Part shown: one piece after another, positions 48,463 through 57,590 of the stretch
How the letters are laid out: each line of letters begins with the position of its first letter
Numbering within the stretch: position 1 is the first letter of the stretch
NCBI GenBank assembly: GCA_007695145.1
Contig: REEI01000068.1
Coordinates: 1-64,000 of the forward strand
Length of the DNA stretch: 64,000 nt
Source of the DNA: Saprospirales bacterium
Lineage (GTDB): Bacteria > Bacteroidota > Bacteroidia > Chitinophagales > Saprospiraceae
Direction of reading: 5' to 3'
The notes under the pieces: generated by a model
The model's database searches: none
Told to the model about the DNA's origin: nothing
The model's input: the letters and a program-made list of their open reading frames with translations, nothing else
Translations under genes and position numbers: made by a program

Positions 48463-49707
48463 TTATTCACCTTCAAACTCAGAGGCAAGAATTTTCAAAA
48501 TATCCTTGACGGTTTCCTCCTCCAAATCTGTTCGTCTGACGAGTTCCTCAGTACTGAGTCTCAACACACTTTTGGCTGTATCACACCCAATATTCTTGAG
48601 CTGATCTAGCACCCAGCTATCAATTTCATCTGAGAATTCATCTAAATCGACATCGTCCTCCAATTCGTATTCATCTGCTTCTCTGAATACATCGATTTCA
48701 TATCCTGTTAATGCTGAAGCCAATTTTATATTGGATCCCCCTTTGCCTATCGCCAGAGAGACCTGGTCCGCCTTGAGGAAAACAGCCACTTTTTTATTTT
48801 CCTCGTCTATTTCCATGCTGCTGATTCTGGCTGGAGTGAGAGATCTCTGAATATAGAGCTGAAGGTTGGTTGTGTAGTTGACAATATCGATATTCTCATT
48901 TTTGAGTTCTCTCACGATGCCATGGATTCTCGAACCCTTCATTCCTACGCAAGCTCCAACCGGATCAATTCGGTCATCATAGGACTCAACAGCCACTTTA
49001 GCTCGCTCTCCAGGCATCCTTACAATCTTTCTTATCATGATGAGGCCATCCTCTATTTCAGGTACCTCCTGTTCTAGTAATTTTTCCAAAAATCTCTCAT
49101 CTGTTCTGGACATGACTACAACAGGATTGTTGTTTTTCATTTCTACGTCCTTGACGACTCCTCTGACTACATCCCCTTTGCGGAAGTAATCGGCTTTTAT
49201 CATCTCATTGCGCGGAAGCAGTATCTCGTTCCCGGTAGCATCATCCAAAATTAGAAGTTGGCGTTTTAGAATTTGATGTACTTCCCCAACAACAAGCTCT
49301 CCGATCCGATCTTTGTACTTTTCGTAAATCTCATCTTTTTCAAGTTCCATTATTCTGGAAATGAGGGTCTGTCTGGCAGCCATGATGGATCTACGTCCAA
49401 AATCCTCTAGAAAAATCTGCTCATAGCACTCTTCATCTATACTGTAATCATCATCTATGAGCAAGGCTTCACTGATAGAAATCTGTTTATTTTCATCAAT
49501 TACTTCCCCATCCGGTACGATAGAGCGAACCCTCCACATTTCCAGGTCTCCTTTGGTGGGGTTGACAATTACTTCGAAATTATCGTCTGATCCGTACTTT
49601 TTCTTGATCAGTGTTCGAAAAACATCCTCCAGTACCCTCACCATGGTAGGTCTGTCAATGTTCTTGTCGGATTTGAATTCCGAGAATGTATCGATTAGAT
49701 TTATCAT
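48463..49707 (-). CDS. nusA: Transcription termination/antitermination factor NusA
   Basis: The 414-residue product has the N-terminal polymerase-binding domain, an S1 domain (GELVVGEVHQILKRQLLILD), two KH domains (GACVGMKGSRIHGIVREL and VSLAIGKGGSNIKLASALTG) and a short C-terminal helix-hairpin-helix-like segment. NusA increases pausing and intrinsic termination and takes part in rRNA antitermination. It begins only 3 bases after the rimP stop, so the two are translated together. An acidic stretch (DEYELEDDVDLDEF) precedes the C-terminus. Confidence 0.96.
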   Translation of the reverse strand: MINLIDTFSEFKSDKNIDRPTMVRVLEDVFRTLIKKKYGSDDNFEVIVNPTKGDLEMWRVRSIVPDGEVIDENKQISISEALLIDDDYSIDEECYEQIFLEDFGRRSIMAARQTLISRIMELEKDEIYEKYKDRIGELVVGEVHQILKRQLLILDDATGNEILLPRNEMIKADYFRKGDVVRGVVKDVEMKNNNPVVVMSRTDERFLEKLLEQEVPEIEDGLIMIRKIVRMPGERAKVAVESYDDRIDPVGACVGMKGSRIHGIVRELKNENIDIVNYTTNLQLYIQRSLTPARISSMEIDEENKKVAVFLKADQVSLAIGKGGSNIKLASALTGYEIDVFREADEYELEDDVDLDEFSDEIDSWVLDQLKNIGCDTAKSVLRLSTEELVRRTDLEEETVKDILKILASEFEGE

Positions 49708-49710
49708 AAC

Positions 49711-50172
49711 TTAATTAAATGAGATCAACACTTTCGCAGAAGCTATAGACTTGAATTCAATCTTTTGGCTCCTGACTATTTCATTTTTCTTTCCTTCTTT
49801 TACTTCCAGTACGATGTAGTCCTCTGCAACCTCCTTCAAGCTTCCTACTGTCTTTTCTTCTGAATGCAAGACTTCTAATTTTCGACCAATATGCTTTGGA
49901 TATTGTCGCCTAAACTTGAGCGGACGATCAACCCCGGGAGAGGATACCTCCAGTAGATAATTGAGATTCATTAAACTTGCCTGCTCAATCCTCTCCTCAA
50001 GGAATCGGCTTATTTTTCTGCATTCAGAAAAACTAACCCCTTTCTCAGAATCAATAAAAACTCTGAGTTTTGAGGTACTATCCAGTTCAATGTCTACTAC
50101 GAAACAGCCCTCAAGTTCCGGATCATTGAACTTTTCCTGCAAAATTTGAATTACCTGATCCTCTGTCAGCAT
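49711..50172 (-). CDS. rimP: Ribosome maturation factor RimP
   Basis: The 153-residue product has the family pattern LEGCFVVDIELDSTSKLRVFID, the conserved SFSECRKISRFLEERIE, and NYLLEVSSPGVDRPLKF, which together identify RimP, needed for 30S subunit maturation. It is the first gene of the rimP-nusA unit. A hairpin with a T-run and two promoter matches lie directly upstream. Confidence 0.95.
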   Translation of the reverse strand: MLTEDQVIQILQEKFNDPELEGCFVVDIELDSTSKLRVFIDSEKGVSFSECRKISRFLEERIEQASLMNLNYLLEVSSPGVDRPLKFRRQYPKHIGRKLEVLHSEEKTVGSLKEVAEDYIVLEVKEGKKNEIVRSQKIEFKSIASAKVLISFN

Positions 50173-50184
50173 TTCATTTTTTTA

Positions 50185-50213
50185 ACTAAAAAAAGGGAAC
50201 CCGCGTTCCCTTT
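50185..50213 (-). terminator. Attenuator-like hairpin in the rimP-nusA leader
   Basis: On the minus strand AAAGGGAAC (50213-50205) pairs perfectly with GTTCCCTTT (50200-50192) around a four-base loop, and a run of T residues follows (to about 50185). It lies between the likely start of transcription and the rimP ATG, so it looks like an intrinsic terminator at the very front of the message. Confidence 0.6.
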
Positions 50214-50227
50214 TCCAAAAACTGCCG

Positions 50228-50259
50228 CAAAGGTACTAATAAATTGATTATTTAGCAAA
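50228..50259 (-). promoter_or_regulatory. Promoter P1 of rimP-nusA
   Basis: On the minus strand TTTG (50259-50256) and TACCTTTG (50235-50228) are 20 bases apart, an excellent Bacteroidota match. Transcription would start near 50221, about 8 bases before the hairpin. Confidence 0.6.
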
Positions 50260-50266
50260 TAAATGC

Positions 50267-50295
50267 CAAAGGTATTCAAACTCAACAGGGGGCAA
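50267..50295 (-). promoter_or_regulatory. Promoter P2 of rimP-nusA
   Basis: A second TACCTTTG (50274-50267) with TTG (50295-50293) 18 bases upstream lies just behind P1 on the same strand. From here to about 50540 no gene or other clear signal is seen. Confidence 0.45.
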
Positions 50296-50545
50296 TGACT
50301 CAGGTTGGCTCCCAACTTTTATATGAATTCATTGGATGCCCGGGCTTTTCTCGAGTTGAGCTAGGTGTAAGTTTCTGAAAAACAATGGGATGAAAAATTA
50401 TTTACCCAAATTAATTATCGTCAACCTTTCTCGTTATTAGTGTTAGAATTTAAAAGTAGAGCGCGATAATAAGACCAATTTATTTTTTACAATGATGATT
50501 AAATCCAGGATTGGGAAATATTTTCTAAAGCTGCTAAAAATCCCT

Positions 50546-50553
50546 TACTTTTG
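50546..50553 (+). promoter_or_regulatory. Likely -7 box of the nucleoside phosphorylase gene
   Basis: TACTTTTG is an exact -7 match 29 bases before the ATG at 50583; the -33 region has no clear TTG. Confidence 0.45.
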
Positions 50554-50582
50554 CGTGTTTAAATTATAAAAACAAGCGCGAA

Positions 50583-51410
50583 ATGACCTATTATGAGAAA
50601 GTGAGGGAGATGGCTGCTGCCGTAAGGCAAATGGTTGGAGAATTTCAACCGGAGGTGGGGCTAATTACCGGTACCGGTCTGGGAGATATAGTGAATCAAT
50701 TTGAGCTTGTCAAGAGAATCCCATATAAGGAAATTGATGGTTTTCCTCTTTCAACTGTGCAAAGTCATGCAGGTGAGATGGTTTTTTCAACTTATAAAGG
50801 GGTGAAGATTGTGACAATGCGCGGCAGATTGCATTATTACGAGGGTTACTCCATGAAGGAGGTTACATTGCCAGTAAGAGTACTAAAGGAATTGGGAGTA
50901 AAGCGCCTACTAATTTCCAATGTGACCGGCAGCGTGAATCCCGATTATGAGATGGGTGACCTTGTTTTCATCAGAGACCACATTAATATGATGCCTGAAA
51001 ATCCATTGAGGGGGAGAAATATAGATGCATGGGGGCCCCGTTTCCCGGATATGAAGTACACCTATAATCGAGAGTGGAACGCCCTTGGTATGAAAGAAGC
51101 AACTGCAGCTGGATTGCGTGTTCACGAGGGTGTATATGTCGCACTTCCAGGGCCCAATCTTGAAACACCGGCCGAGTACATCTTTATGAATAAAATAGGT
51201 GCTGATGTGGTTGGAATGTCCACGGTGCCCGAGGTCATTGCGGCTAAGCACATGGAACTGCCCGTTCTGGTTTTTTCTCTGATATCCAATAAATGCTTTC
51301 CACCGGAAGCAATCCGTGAGACCTCTGTAGAAGATGTAATCAGTGTAGGTGAGTCCCGTGCACCTTTGCTCCAGAAAATGGTTTGCCGCTTGATTGAAAC
51401 AATTCGTTGA
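50583..51410 (+). CDS. Purine nucleoside phosphorylase (trimeric type)
   Basis: The 275-residue enzyme cleaves purine nucleosides with phosphate to base and ribose 1-phosphate. Motifs of the trimeric class are present: GLITGTGLGDIVNQF, the phosphate-site GRLHYYEGYSMKEVTLPVRV, SNVTGSVNPDYEMGDLV, and VGMSTVPEVIAAKHMEL with SNKC near the base pocket. The closest group is PNP-I as in human PNP and bacterial PunA. It lies 35 bases before uvrA. Confidence 0.92.
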   Translation: MTYYEKVREMAAAVRQMVGEFQPEVGLITGTGLGDIVNQFELVKRIPYKEIDGFPLSTVQSHAGEMVFSTYKGVKIVTMRGRLHYYEGYSMKEVTLPVRVLKELGVKRLLISNVTGSVNPDYEMGDLVFIRDHINMMPENPLRGRNIDAWGPRFPDMKYTYNREWNALGMKEATAAGLRVHEGVYVALPGPNLETPAEYIFMNKIGADVVGMSTVPEVIAAKHMELPVLVFSLISNKCFPPEAIRETSVEDVISVGESRAPLLQKMVCRLIETIR

Positions 51411-51445
51411 AGAATTTATTTATACCCCTCTACAACAATTCTTTT

Positions 51446-54253
51446 ATGATTGAGGATTCAGAAAAAATCATAGTTAAGGGTGCCCGCGAGCACAACCTTA
51501 AAAATATCGATGTAGAAATCCCATTGAATAAGCTTACTGTAATTACCGGAGTTAGTGGAAGCGGTAAGTCCAGCCTGGCATTTGACACTATTTACGCAGA
51601 GGGGCAGCGGAGGTACATGGAAACCTTTTCCGCCTACGCAAGGCAGTTTATTGGCAATATGGAACGTCCGGATGTGGAATCCGTCGATGGTTTGAGCCCG
51701 GTGATATCAATCGAACAAAAGACCACCGGATGGAATCCGAGATCTACTGTTGGTACCGTGACGGAGGTTTACGACTTTTTAAGATTGCTTTACGCCAGAA
51801 TTGGGGTTGCAAAATCCTATCTTACCGGACAAATAATGCAGAAGTATTCCGAAGAACAAATCATTGAATTACTCATTCAAAAGTTTGCCGGAATGCCTAT
51901 TTCCATACTTGCCCCTGTAGTGCGTGGAAGAAAGGGACACTACAGGGAGTTGTTTGAGCAGATAAGAAAGCAGGGTTACACAAGAGTAAGGGTCAATGGA
52001 GAGCTAATGGAGCTTAAAGTAGGATTGAAACTCGACCGTTACAAAACCCATAACATTGAAGTTGTTATCGACAGGCTCAAAGTACCTGAAAAAAGGAGCA
52101 GCCGGATTGTGAGTTCCGTTCGCACAGCATTAAATATGGGCGAAGATACTGTCTTTGTCCTGTTTAAGGATGGAGAAGTCAAGCCATTTAGCAAAGAGTT
52201 GGTTGATCCTGAGTCCGGCTTGAGTTATGAGGAGCCCTCCCCCAACACTTTTTCTTTTAATTCTCCTTTCGGAGCCTGTCCCAATTGCAAGGGATTGGGA
52301 GAGGTACATGCTGTCGATAGAGAAAAAGTCATTCCCGATCCTTCATTGTCTATAAATCAGGGGGGAATTAAGCCCCTTGGAGAATTGAGGGACAATATGA
52401 ATTTTAAGGAAATGAGGTCGCTTTCAAAAAAGCATAATTTTTCTATGTCGAAGGCTATTTCCAGTATAGAAGAAAGTAAACTCGAGCTTATTCTCTACGG
52501 AGAAGACCGAAACTCTGCTAGTGGCGCAAGTAAAAGCAAATGGGGAAAGTGGCTTACAGAGGTCGGTATATTTGGAATGATAGAGCAATGGCACAAGGAT
52601 ACCGGTTCAGAAAAGATAAGGCAATGGGCGGAATCCTTTATGACCATAAAGGAGTGCCCAAAGTGCAATGGTGCGCGCTTGAGGAAAGAGTCACTTCACT
52701 TTTTTCTAAGCGATTTAAATATTTCCCAATTGGCCGAAATGGATTTGGAGGAATTGGGTGAATGGATTGATAGTCTGCCCGATTCACTGAACGAGCGACA
52801 GGGGATTATTGCAGGTGATTTGATTAAAGAAATTAAGGATCGCGTTCAATTTTTACTCGAAGTCGGCCTGGGGTACCTCACCCTCAATAGAAGGGCAAAC
52901 ACTCTGTCAGGGGGGGAGTCTCAACGCATCAGACTGGCTACTCAAATTGGTTCCCAACTGACCGGAATAACCTATATCCTGGATGAGCCCTCTATTGGAT
53001 TGCACGCAAGTGACAATGAAAGATTGATCAAATCCCTCAAGAATCTCAGGGATATTGGAAATACCGTAATTGTTGTTGAACACGACAAAGACCTAATGCT
53101 TAATTCTGATCACATCATTGACCTGGGCCCCTTTGCAGGGAAAAACGGAGGACAAATCATCGTGTGCGGTCCTCCTGACTTTGTCGCCAACTCTAAAAGC
53201 GGTCTCACCTCTGATTATTTGAAATCCAGTGGTTTTGACCTAAAAGCCTCTAGAAAGAGAAAGGGCAATGGAAAGAGCTTGAAACTTTTTGGAGCGTCTG
53301 GAAATAACTTGAGGAAAGTGGATTTGAAAATTCCTCTAGGGACCTTTATCTGCGTAACAGGAGTATCAGGTAGCGGTAAATCCACACTAATCAATGAAAC
53401 CCTTTACCCATTGTTGCGAAAGGAGTATCACAATGCAATTAAAAATCCGCTTCCATATGAGCGTGTAGAGGGGCTCATAGGTCTTGATAAAGTCATTGAA
53501 ATAGATCAATCTCCTATTGGCAGGACTCCTCGTTCCAATCCGGTAACCTATACCGGAGTTTTTACTCCAATCAGGGAGTTGTTTGCAGGAACAGCCGAAG
53601 CTAAAGTCAGGGGTTACAAGCCGGGTAGATTCTCATTTAATGTTAAGGGGGGTAGGTGCGAAACTTGTCAGGGCGCTGGAAAAAAGACCCTTGAAATGAA
53701 TTTTTTGCCAGATGTTTATGTGGATTGCGAGACCTGCATGGGAAGGAGGTACAATAGGGAAACACTGGAAGTAATCTATAAGGGTAAAAATATTTTTGAG
53801 GTTCTGGAAATGACCGTTGAAGAAGCCTGTGATTTCTTTAAAAACATTCCTAAGATTTTTGCCATTCTCAACATGATTCGAAGGGTTGGTTTGGGTTACA
53901 TTACACTTGGTCAGAGTGCTCCAACTCTTTCCGGAGGGGAGGCTCAGAGGGTAAAGTTGGCCAGGGAACTCGCAAGAAGGGCTACAGGGAATTCTCTTTA
54001 TATTCTCGATGAACCATCTACAGGACTGCATTTTGAGGATATTAAAAACTTACTGGATATCCTCCATGAATTGGTTGAAAAGGGGAATACGGTATTGGTG
54101 ATCGAGCATCAAACAGACATTATTTCCAATGCTGATTATCTAGTCGATTTGGGTCCGGGAGGTGGAAGAAATGGAGGAAGGATTGTGTTTCAGGGACCCA
54201 TTCATCAAGTTTTTGCATCAAAGGCAAGTCTCACGGCCCAATTTCTGACTTGA
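51446..54253 (+). CDS. uvrA: Excinuclease ABC subunit A
   Basis: From the ATG at 51446 the product has 935 residues; a TTG at 51407 would overlap the previous gene and add 13 unlikely residues. UvrA is the damage sensor of nucleotide excision repair. Both ABC ATPase modules are complete: Walker A GVSGSGKSSLAF and GVSGSGKSTLINET, signatures LSGGESQRIRLA and LSGGEAQRVKLA. Zinc-finger cysteine pairs are in CPNCKGLGEV with CPKCNGARL and in CETCQGAGKK with CETCMGRRY. Bacteroidota often have more than one UvrA; this one looks functional. Confidence 0.96.
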   Translation: MIEDSEKIIVKGAREHNLKNIDVEIPLNKLTVITGVSGSGKSSLAFDTIYAEGQRRYMETFSAYARQFIGNMERPDVESVDGLSPVISIEQKTTGWNPRSTVGTVTEVYDFLRLLYARIGVAKSYLTGQIMQKYSEEQIIELLIQKFAGMPISILAPVVRGRKGHYRELFEQIRKQGYTRVRVNGELMELKVGLKLDRYKTHNIEVVIDRLKVPEKRSSRIVSSVRTALNMGEDTVFVLFKDGEVKPFSKELVDPESGLSYEEPSPNTFSFNSPFGACPNCKGLGEVHAVDREKVIPDPSLSINQGGIKPLGELRDNMNFKEMRSLSKKHNFSMSKAISSIEESKLELILYGEDRNSASGASKSKWGKWLTEVGIFGMIEQWHKDTGSEKIRQWAESFMTIKECPKCNGARLRKESLHFFLSDLNISQLAEMDLEELGEWIDSLPDSLNERQGIIAGDLIKEIKDRVQFLLEVGLGYLTLNRRANTLSGGESQRIRLATQIGSQLTGITYILDEPSIGLHASDNERLIKSLKNLRDIGNTVIVVEHDKDLMLNSDHIIDLGPFAGKNGGQIIVCGPPDFVANSKSGLTSDYLKSSGFDLKASRKRKGNGKSLKLFGASGNNLRKVDLKIPLGTFICVTGVSGSGKSTLINETLYPLLRKEYHNAIKNPLPYERVEGLIGLDKVIEIDQSPIGRTPRSNPVTYTGVFTPIRELFAGTAEAKVRGYKPGRFSFNVKGGRCETCQGAGKKTLEMNFLPDVYVDCETCMGRRYNRETLEVIYKGKNIFEVLEMTVEEACDFFKNIPKIFAILNMIRRVGLGYITLGQSAPTLSGGEAQRVKLARELARRATGNSLYILDEPSTGLHFEDIKNLLDILHELVEKGNTVLVIEHQTDIISNADYLVDLGPGGGRNGGRIVFQGPIHQVFASKASLTAQFLT

Positions 54254-54447
54254 GATATCGTGAACATTGGTTCGTTTTGAGTGGTTTCAATGTCTACCGG
54301 AACTTGAACCTGATGCATTGATTTGTCCCTGACATTGTATTATTTTGCTAGTTTGAAATTAGAAGAAAATTTTACTTGATAATATTTATCTGATAATGAG
54401 ATGATTGTAAGTTTTTTTGAAATTTCTTATTTTTTTTCAAAAAAATA

Positions 54448-54479
54448 TTGGAAAATTGAAACCTATAACACTATCTTTG
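54448..54479 (+). promoter_or_regulatory. Promoter of a possible small RNA
   Basis: TTG (54448-54450) and TATCTTTG (54472-54479) are 21 bases apart. The box lies nearly 200 bases after uvrA and is followed within 70 bases by a terminator. Confidence 0.4.
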
Positions 54480-54485
54480 TCTAAC

Positions 54486-54547
54486 GGAAATTGGTTATTT
54501 TGGGGTTTTTAATGTAAGGGAGGAATCATCTGATTTCTCCCTTTTTT
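54486..54547 (+). ncRNA. Candidate small RNA of about 60 nt
   Basis: Between the -7 box (54472-54479) and a terminator (54518-54547) no coding frame of note is seen, so a short RNA of about 60 bases could be made. Its 3' half is the terminator stem. I recognise no known RNA family; alternatively the promoter match is chance. Confidence 0.3.
54518..54547 (+). terminator. Terminator in the uvrA-AAA gap
   Basis: GGGAGGAATC (54518-54527) pairs with GATTTCTCCC (54532-54541), ten positions with one G-U pair and a four-base loop, followed by six T residues. It is 265 bases past the uvrA stop, which is far for a uvrA terminator. Confidence 0.65.
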
Positions 54548-54689
54548 AATTGAATCAACAATACCAGCCATTCTTAGCTGAGGGTTCAATTTTGGGGTTG
54601 ATTTTTTATTACTTTATTTTTATTTGAGCTAATTTAGGCTTGATTTTCTCTAAATTCTTCCCTTTTCAAATATTTTTCATGGAAATTTG

Positions 54690-54720
54690 TTTGGGAGTAT
54701 AGTCAATGTGATTAAATTTG
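54690..54720 (+). promoter_or_regulatory. Likely promoter of the tandem AAA+ gene
   Basis: TTTG (54690-54693) and TAAATTTG (54713-54720) are 19 bases apart, a near-ideal match. A leader of about 130 bases would precede the ATG at 54857. The rest of the gap is A/T-rich without other signals. Confidence 0.55.
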
Positions 54721-54856
54721 GTCACTATGTGCTATGAGTATTTGGAATTTTTCTCTAAGGCTGACCAGGGTTGATTGTATTTTTTTTATGATTTCCAGGG
54801 AATCTTTCCCCCCGATTCAAAAGTGATTACTATATTTCGGGTTGTAAATTACTATT

Positions 54857-57487
54857 ATGATAAAATCTGATAAGGAATCAGAGGTGAGTAACTTTAAGTA
54901 TCACGAACTGCGCCTCTACAGTTCAACGGAGTGGTTGGCAGATAATCGCAAGAAATACAGGCAGGTTTTTGACCGGCACAGTACCTCATATATATATGCC
55001 GAACTCAGTTTTTACAACAAGCTTTTTGATCGTGAATCCTGGGAAGTCACGGTAGATTTGAAGTGTTATGCTGTGAAAAGAAACAATCGGGAAATGTGCT
55101 CCCTAAATATCAAGAGAAAGGTAAGCAAGTACGATCCGGTAGTTTATGTCCGGGAGGGTTGGGGCAACAAAAGGGAAGGTGTATTTTGGAAGAGGGGTAC
55201 TTATTATTGGGAGGCCTTTATTGATGGCCAGAAGGTCGCCAGTAAATATTTTTATGTTGAAGATGCCGGAATGTCTCTGAGTTCTGACCACAATCCCTTT
55301 TTGGAATTGGAGTCTCTCAAATTGTATGAGGGGCAGTACGACGACGTCGCAGAAGGAGATAGGTCCTATTACAGCAAGTTTTCCAGCGAGGAAACCCGCT
55401 ATATTTATGCCGATATAGTTTTCCAGAATAAGAACCTCAAGTCAGACTGGCAGTGTGAACTTTTTACTAAATATTACAATCAGGCCAGAGAGCTCAAAGG
55501 GCAAATCATCAGGTTGCAACAGGTTAAGAAGGAGGATGATCGAATTCGTCTAACGGCCGGTTGGGGTTCTAATGTTAAAGGTTCCTGGCGCAAAGGACAC
55601 TATTCTGTCGAGTTGGTCTTTATGGACCAGTTATTGGCAGTTTTGCCCTTTGAAGTTGGGGATGAGTTTGAGGAAGGAGTTGGTAATGTTCAGTTTCCGG
55701 TGACCGGTGCTCCAGGCCTGTTTCAGGCAGCAGGGGATTTTAACGGCTCTTTCGATGAGTTGATGGGAAGGCTGGATGAGTTAATTGGACTCGAAGAGAT
55801 AAAGAAGCAGGTCAGGGATCACGCCAGGTATATCAGGTTTCTTAAACTGAGGAAAAAGAAGGGTTTTAAAGAAAAGGAAAACATCAACGTACATTCGGTT
55901 TTTATTGGAAATCCGGGAACAGGCAAGACTACTGTTGCCAAGATGATGGGTAAACTCTACAAGCGAATGGGGCTTCTCTCAAAAGGCCATGTTCATGAAG
56001 TGGATCGTGTGGACCTGGTGGGGGAGTATATTGGCCAGACTGCACCTAAAGTTAAAGAGACGATCGAAAAAGCAAGAGGTGGGGTGTTGTTCATAGACGA
56101 GGCCTATGCCCTTGCGCGAGCCAATGACGATACAAAGGATTTTGGCAGGGAAGTCATAGAAATATTGGTAAAGGAAATGTCGAATGGGAAAGGTGATCTT
56201 GCCGTAATTGTAGCGGGCTACCCAAAAGAAATGAAATATTTCCTGGACAGCAATCCGGGCCTGAAGTCTCGATTTAAGCACCACTTCAAGTTTGATGATT
56301 ACCTCCCTCAGGAATTGCAGAAAATTGCTCGTTTTGCTGCTGCTGAAAAAGAGGTGGTCTTGAGCCCTGAAGCCGAAATGGCCGTTGATAAAATTATTGT
56401 GGATGCCTACAGAGAAAGAAGCCGGAGTTTTGGGAATGCCAGATTTGTTTACGATTTGATTGAGAAGGCTAAAATCAATTTAGGTTTGAGGGTGATGACA
56501 GAAGAAGGTGATCCTGAAATAACCATCCAAAAGCTTGAGACTGTTTTGCCGGTTGATGTAGAAAAAATAAATTTTTCCAAGATCAAGCAAAGTCCAAAAA
56601 TTCCTATCGATGAGAAGTTGCTCGAGGAGAGTCTGGTTGAATTAAATAGTCTCATCGGCATGGAAAATATAAAGAGGGAAATAGGAGAGCTGGTTGATCT
56701 GGTTCGCTACTACCACCTAGTAGGCAAGGATGTCTTGAACAAACTCTATCTCCATACCTTATTTGTTGGCAATCCAGGTACAGGAAAGACAACGGTTGCT
56801 CGAATTTTGACCCGCATTTACAAGGCTCTCGGGATTTTGGAGCGCGGCCATATGGTAGAGACTGATAGACAAGGGTTGGTAGCCGGGTTTGTTGGTCAAA
56901 CAGCGTTAAAAACTGCTGAAAAAATTGAGGAGGCCCACGGTGGTGTGCTTTTTATTGATGAGGCTTATTCGCTGAATACCAATCAGGGGTCCTCCGGCGA
57001 TTTTGGCAATGAGGTTATTCAGACCATCCTCAAAAGAATGGAAGACAATCGAGGAATGTTTTTTGTGTTTGCCGCTGGCTACCCTGAAAATATGGAAGCC
57101 TTTCTCAAAGCCAACCCGGGCTTGCACTCGAGGTTTGAAAAAACATTGAAATTTGAAGATTACAGTCCGGAAGAGTTGGCCCTCATTGCAGAAAAAATGA
57201 TTGTAGATGAAAATCTGCAGCTTACCGGACCGGCAAGAGAACATCTATTGAGGTATCTTGAATTTGTATACCAACTTAGGGATAAGTATTTTGGAAATGC
57301 CCGTACTGTTCGAAATATAGTGCTGGACGTGATAAAAAACCACAATTTGAGGCTTTCAAGAGTGGAGGTTGACAGTTTGAGCGATCGGGATCGCAGGGAA
57401 ATAAATCTTAAGGATGTTTCTCATCTTAAACTTAATAAAGATCAATTGGTTTTTACTAGAAAGGCCATAGGCTTTGGCCGCAAATAA
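54857..57487 (+). CDS. Tandem CbxX/SpoVK-type AAA+ ATPase with duplicated N-terminal domain
   Basis: The 876-residue product has two AAA+ modules of the CbxX/CfxQ/SpoVK group. Walker A is GNPGTGKTTVAKM near residue 350 and GNPGTGKTTVARI near 637; Walker B is GVLFIDEAYAL and GVLFIDEAYSL; both have the group's NPGLxSRF segment (KSRF and HSRF). Before them lie two related domains of about 125 residues (14-137 and 150-275) that share a TxYIYAxxxF-N-K block, a central W, a GWG turn and a GxY ending; I do not recognise this domain. No membrane segment or signal peptide is seen. Relatives act as Rubisco activases, sporulation proteins or type VII secretion ATPases, but the target here is unknown. 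A SulP gene follows after 103 bases. Confidence 0.85.
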   Translation: MIKSDKESEVSNFKYHELRLYSSTEWLADNRKKYRQVFDRHSTSYIYAELSFYNKLFDRESWEVTVDLKCYAVKRNNREMCSLNIKRKVSKYDPVVYVREGWGNKREGVFWKRGTYYWEAFIDGQKVASKYFYVEDAGMSLSSDHNPFLELESLKLYEGQYDDVAEGDRSYYSKFSSEETRYIYADIVFQNKNLKSDWQCELFTKYYNQARELKGQIIRLQQVKKEDDRIRLTAGWGSNVKGSWRKGHYSVELVFMDQLLAVLPFEVGDEFEEGVGNVQFPVTGAPGLFQAAGDFNGSFDELMGRLDELIGLEEIKKQVRDHARYIRFLKLRKKKGFKEKENINVHSVFIGNPGTGKTTVAKMMGKLYKRMGLLSKGHVHEVDRVDLVGEYIGQTAPKVKETIEKARGGVLFIDEAYALARANDDTKDFGREVIEILVKEMSNGKGDLAVIVAGYPKEMKYFLDSNPGLKSRFKHHFKFDDYLPQELQKIARFAAAEKEVVLSPEAEMAVDKIIVDAYRERSRSFGNARFVYDLIEKAKINLGLRVMTEEGDPEITIQKLETVLPVDVEKINFSKIKQSPKIPIDEKLLEESLVELNSLIGMENIKREIGELVDLVRYYHLVGKDVLNKLYLHTLFVGNPGTGKTTVARILTRIYKALGILERGHMVETDRQGLVAGFVGQTALKTAEKIEEAHGGVLFIDEAYSLNTNQGSSGDFGNEVIQTILKRMEDNRGMFFVFAAGYPENMEAFLKANPGLHSRFEKTLKFEDYSPEELALIAEKMIVDENLQLTGPAREHLLRYLEFVYQLRDKYFGNARTVRNIVLDVIKNHNLRLSRVEVDSLSDRDRREINLKDVSHLKLNKDQLVFTRKAIGFGRK

Positions 57488-57590
57488 GTAAAAACTTATC
57501 AGGGCGCTAAAGCAATGTTGATAAGTGTTGCCAAACAGAGGACCTTTTATTGAGCGACTTATTGAAGTTTAGCATTTTCAATTTTTTACA

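Noticed and set aside
51407-51445. N-terminal extension of UvrA from a TTG
   Set aside because: It overlaps the previous stop codon and adds 13 residues unlike UvrA; the ATG at 51446 gives the normal opening.
57494-57526. Terminator after the tandem AAA+ gene
   Set aside because: ACTTATCA/TGATAAGT can form a stem, but no T-run follows, so it was not called as a terminator.
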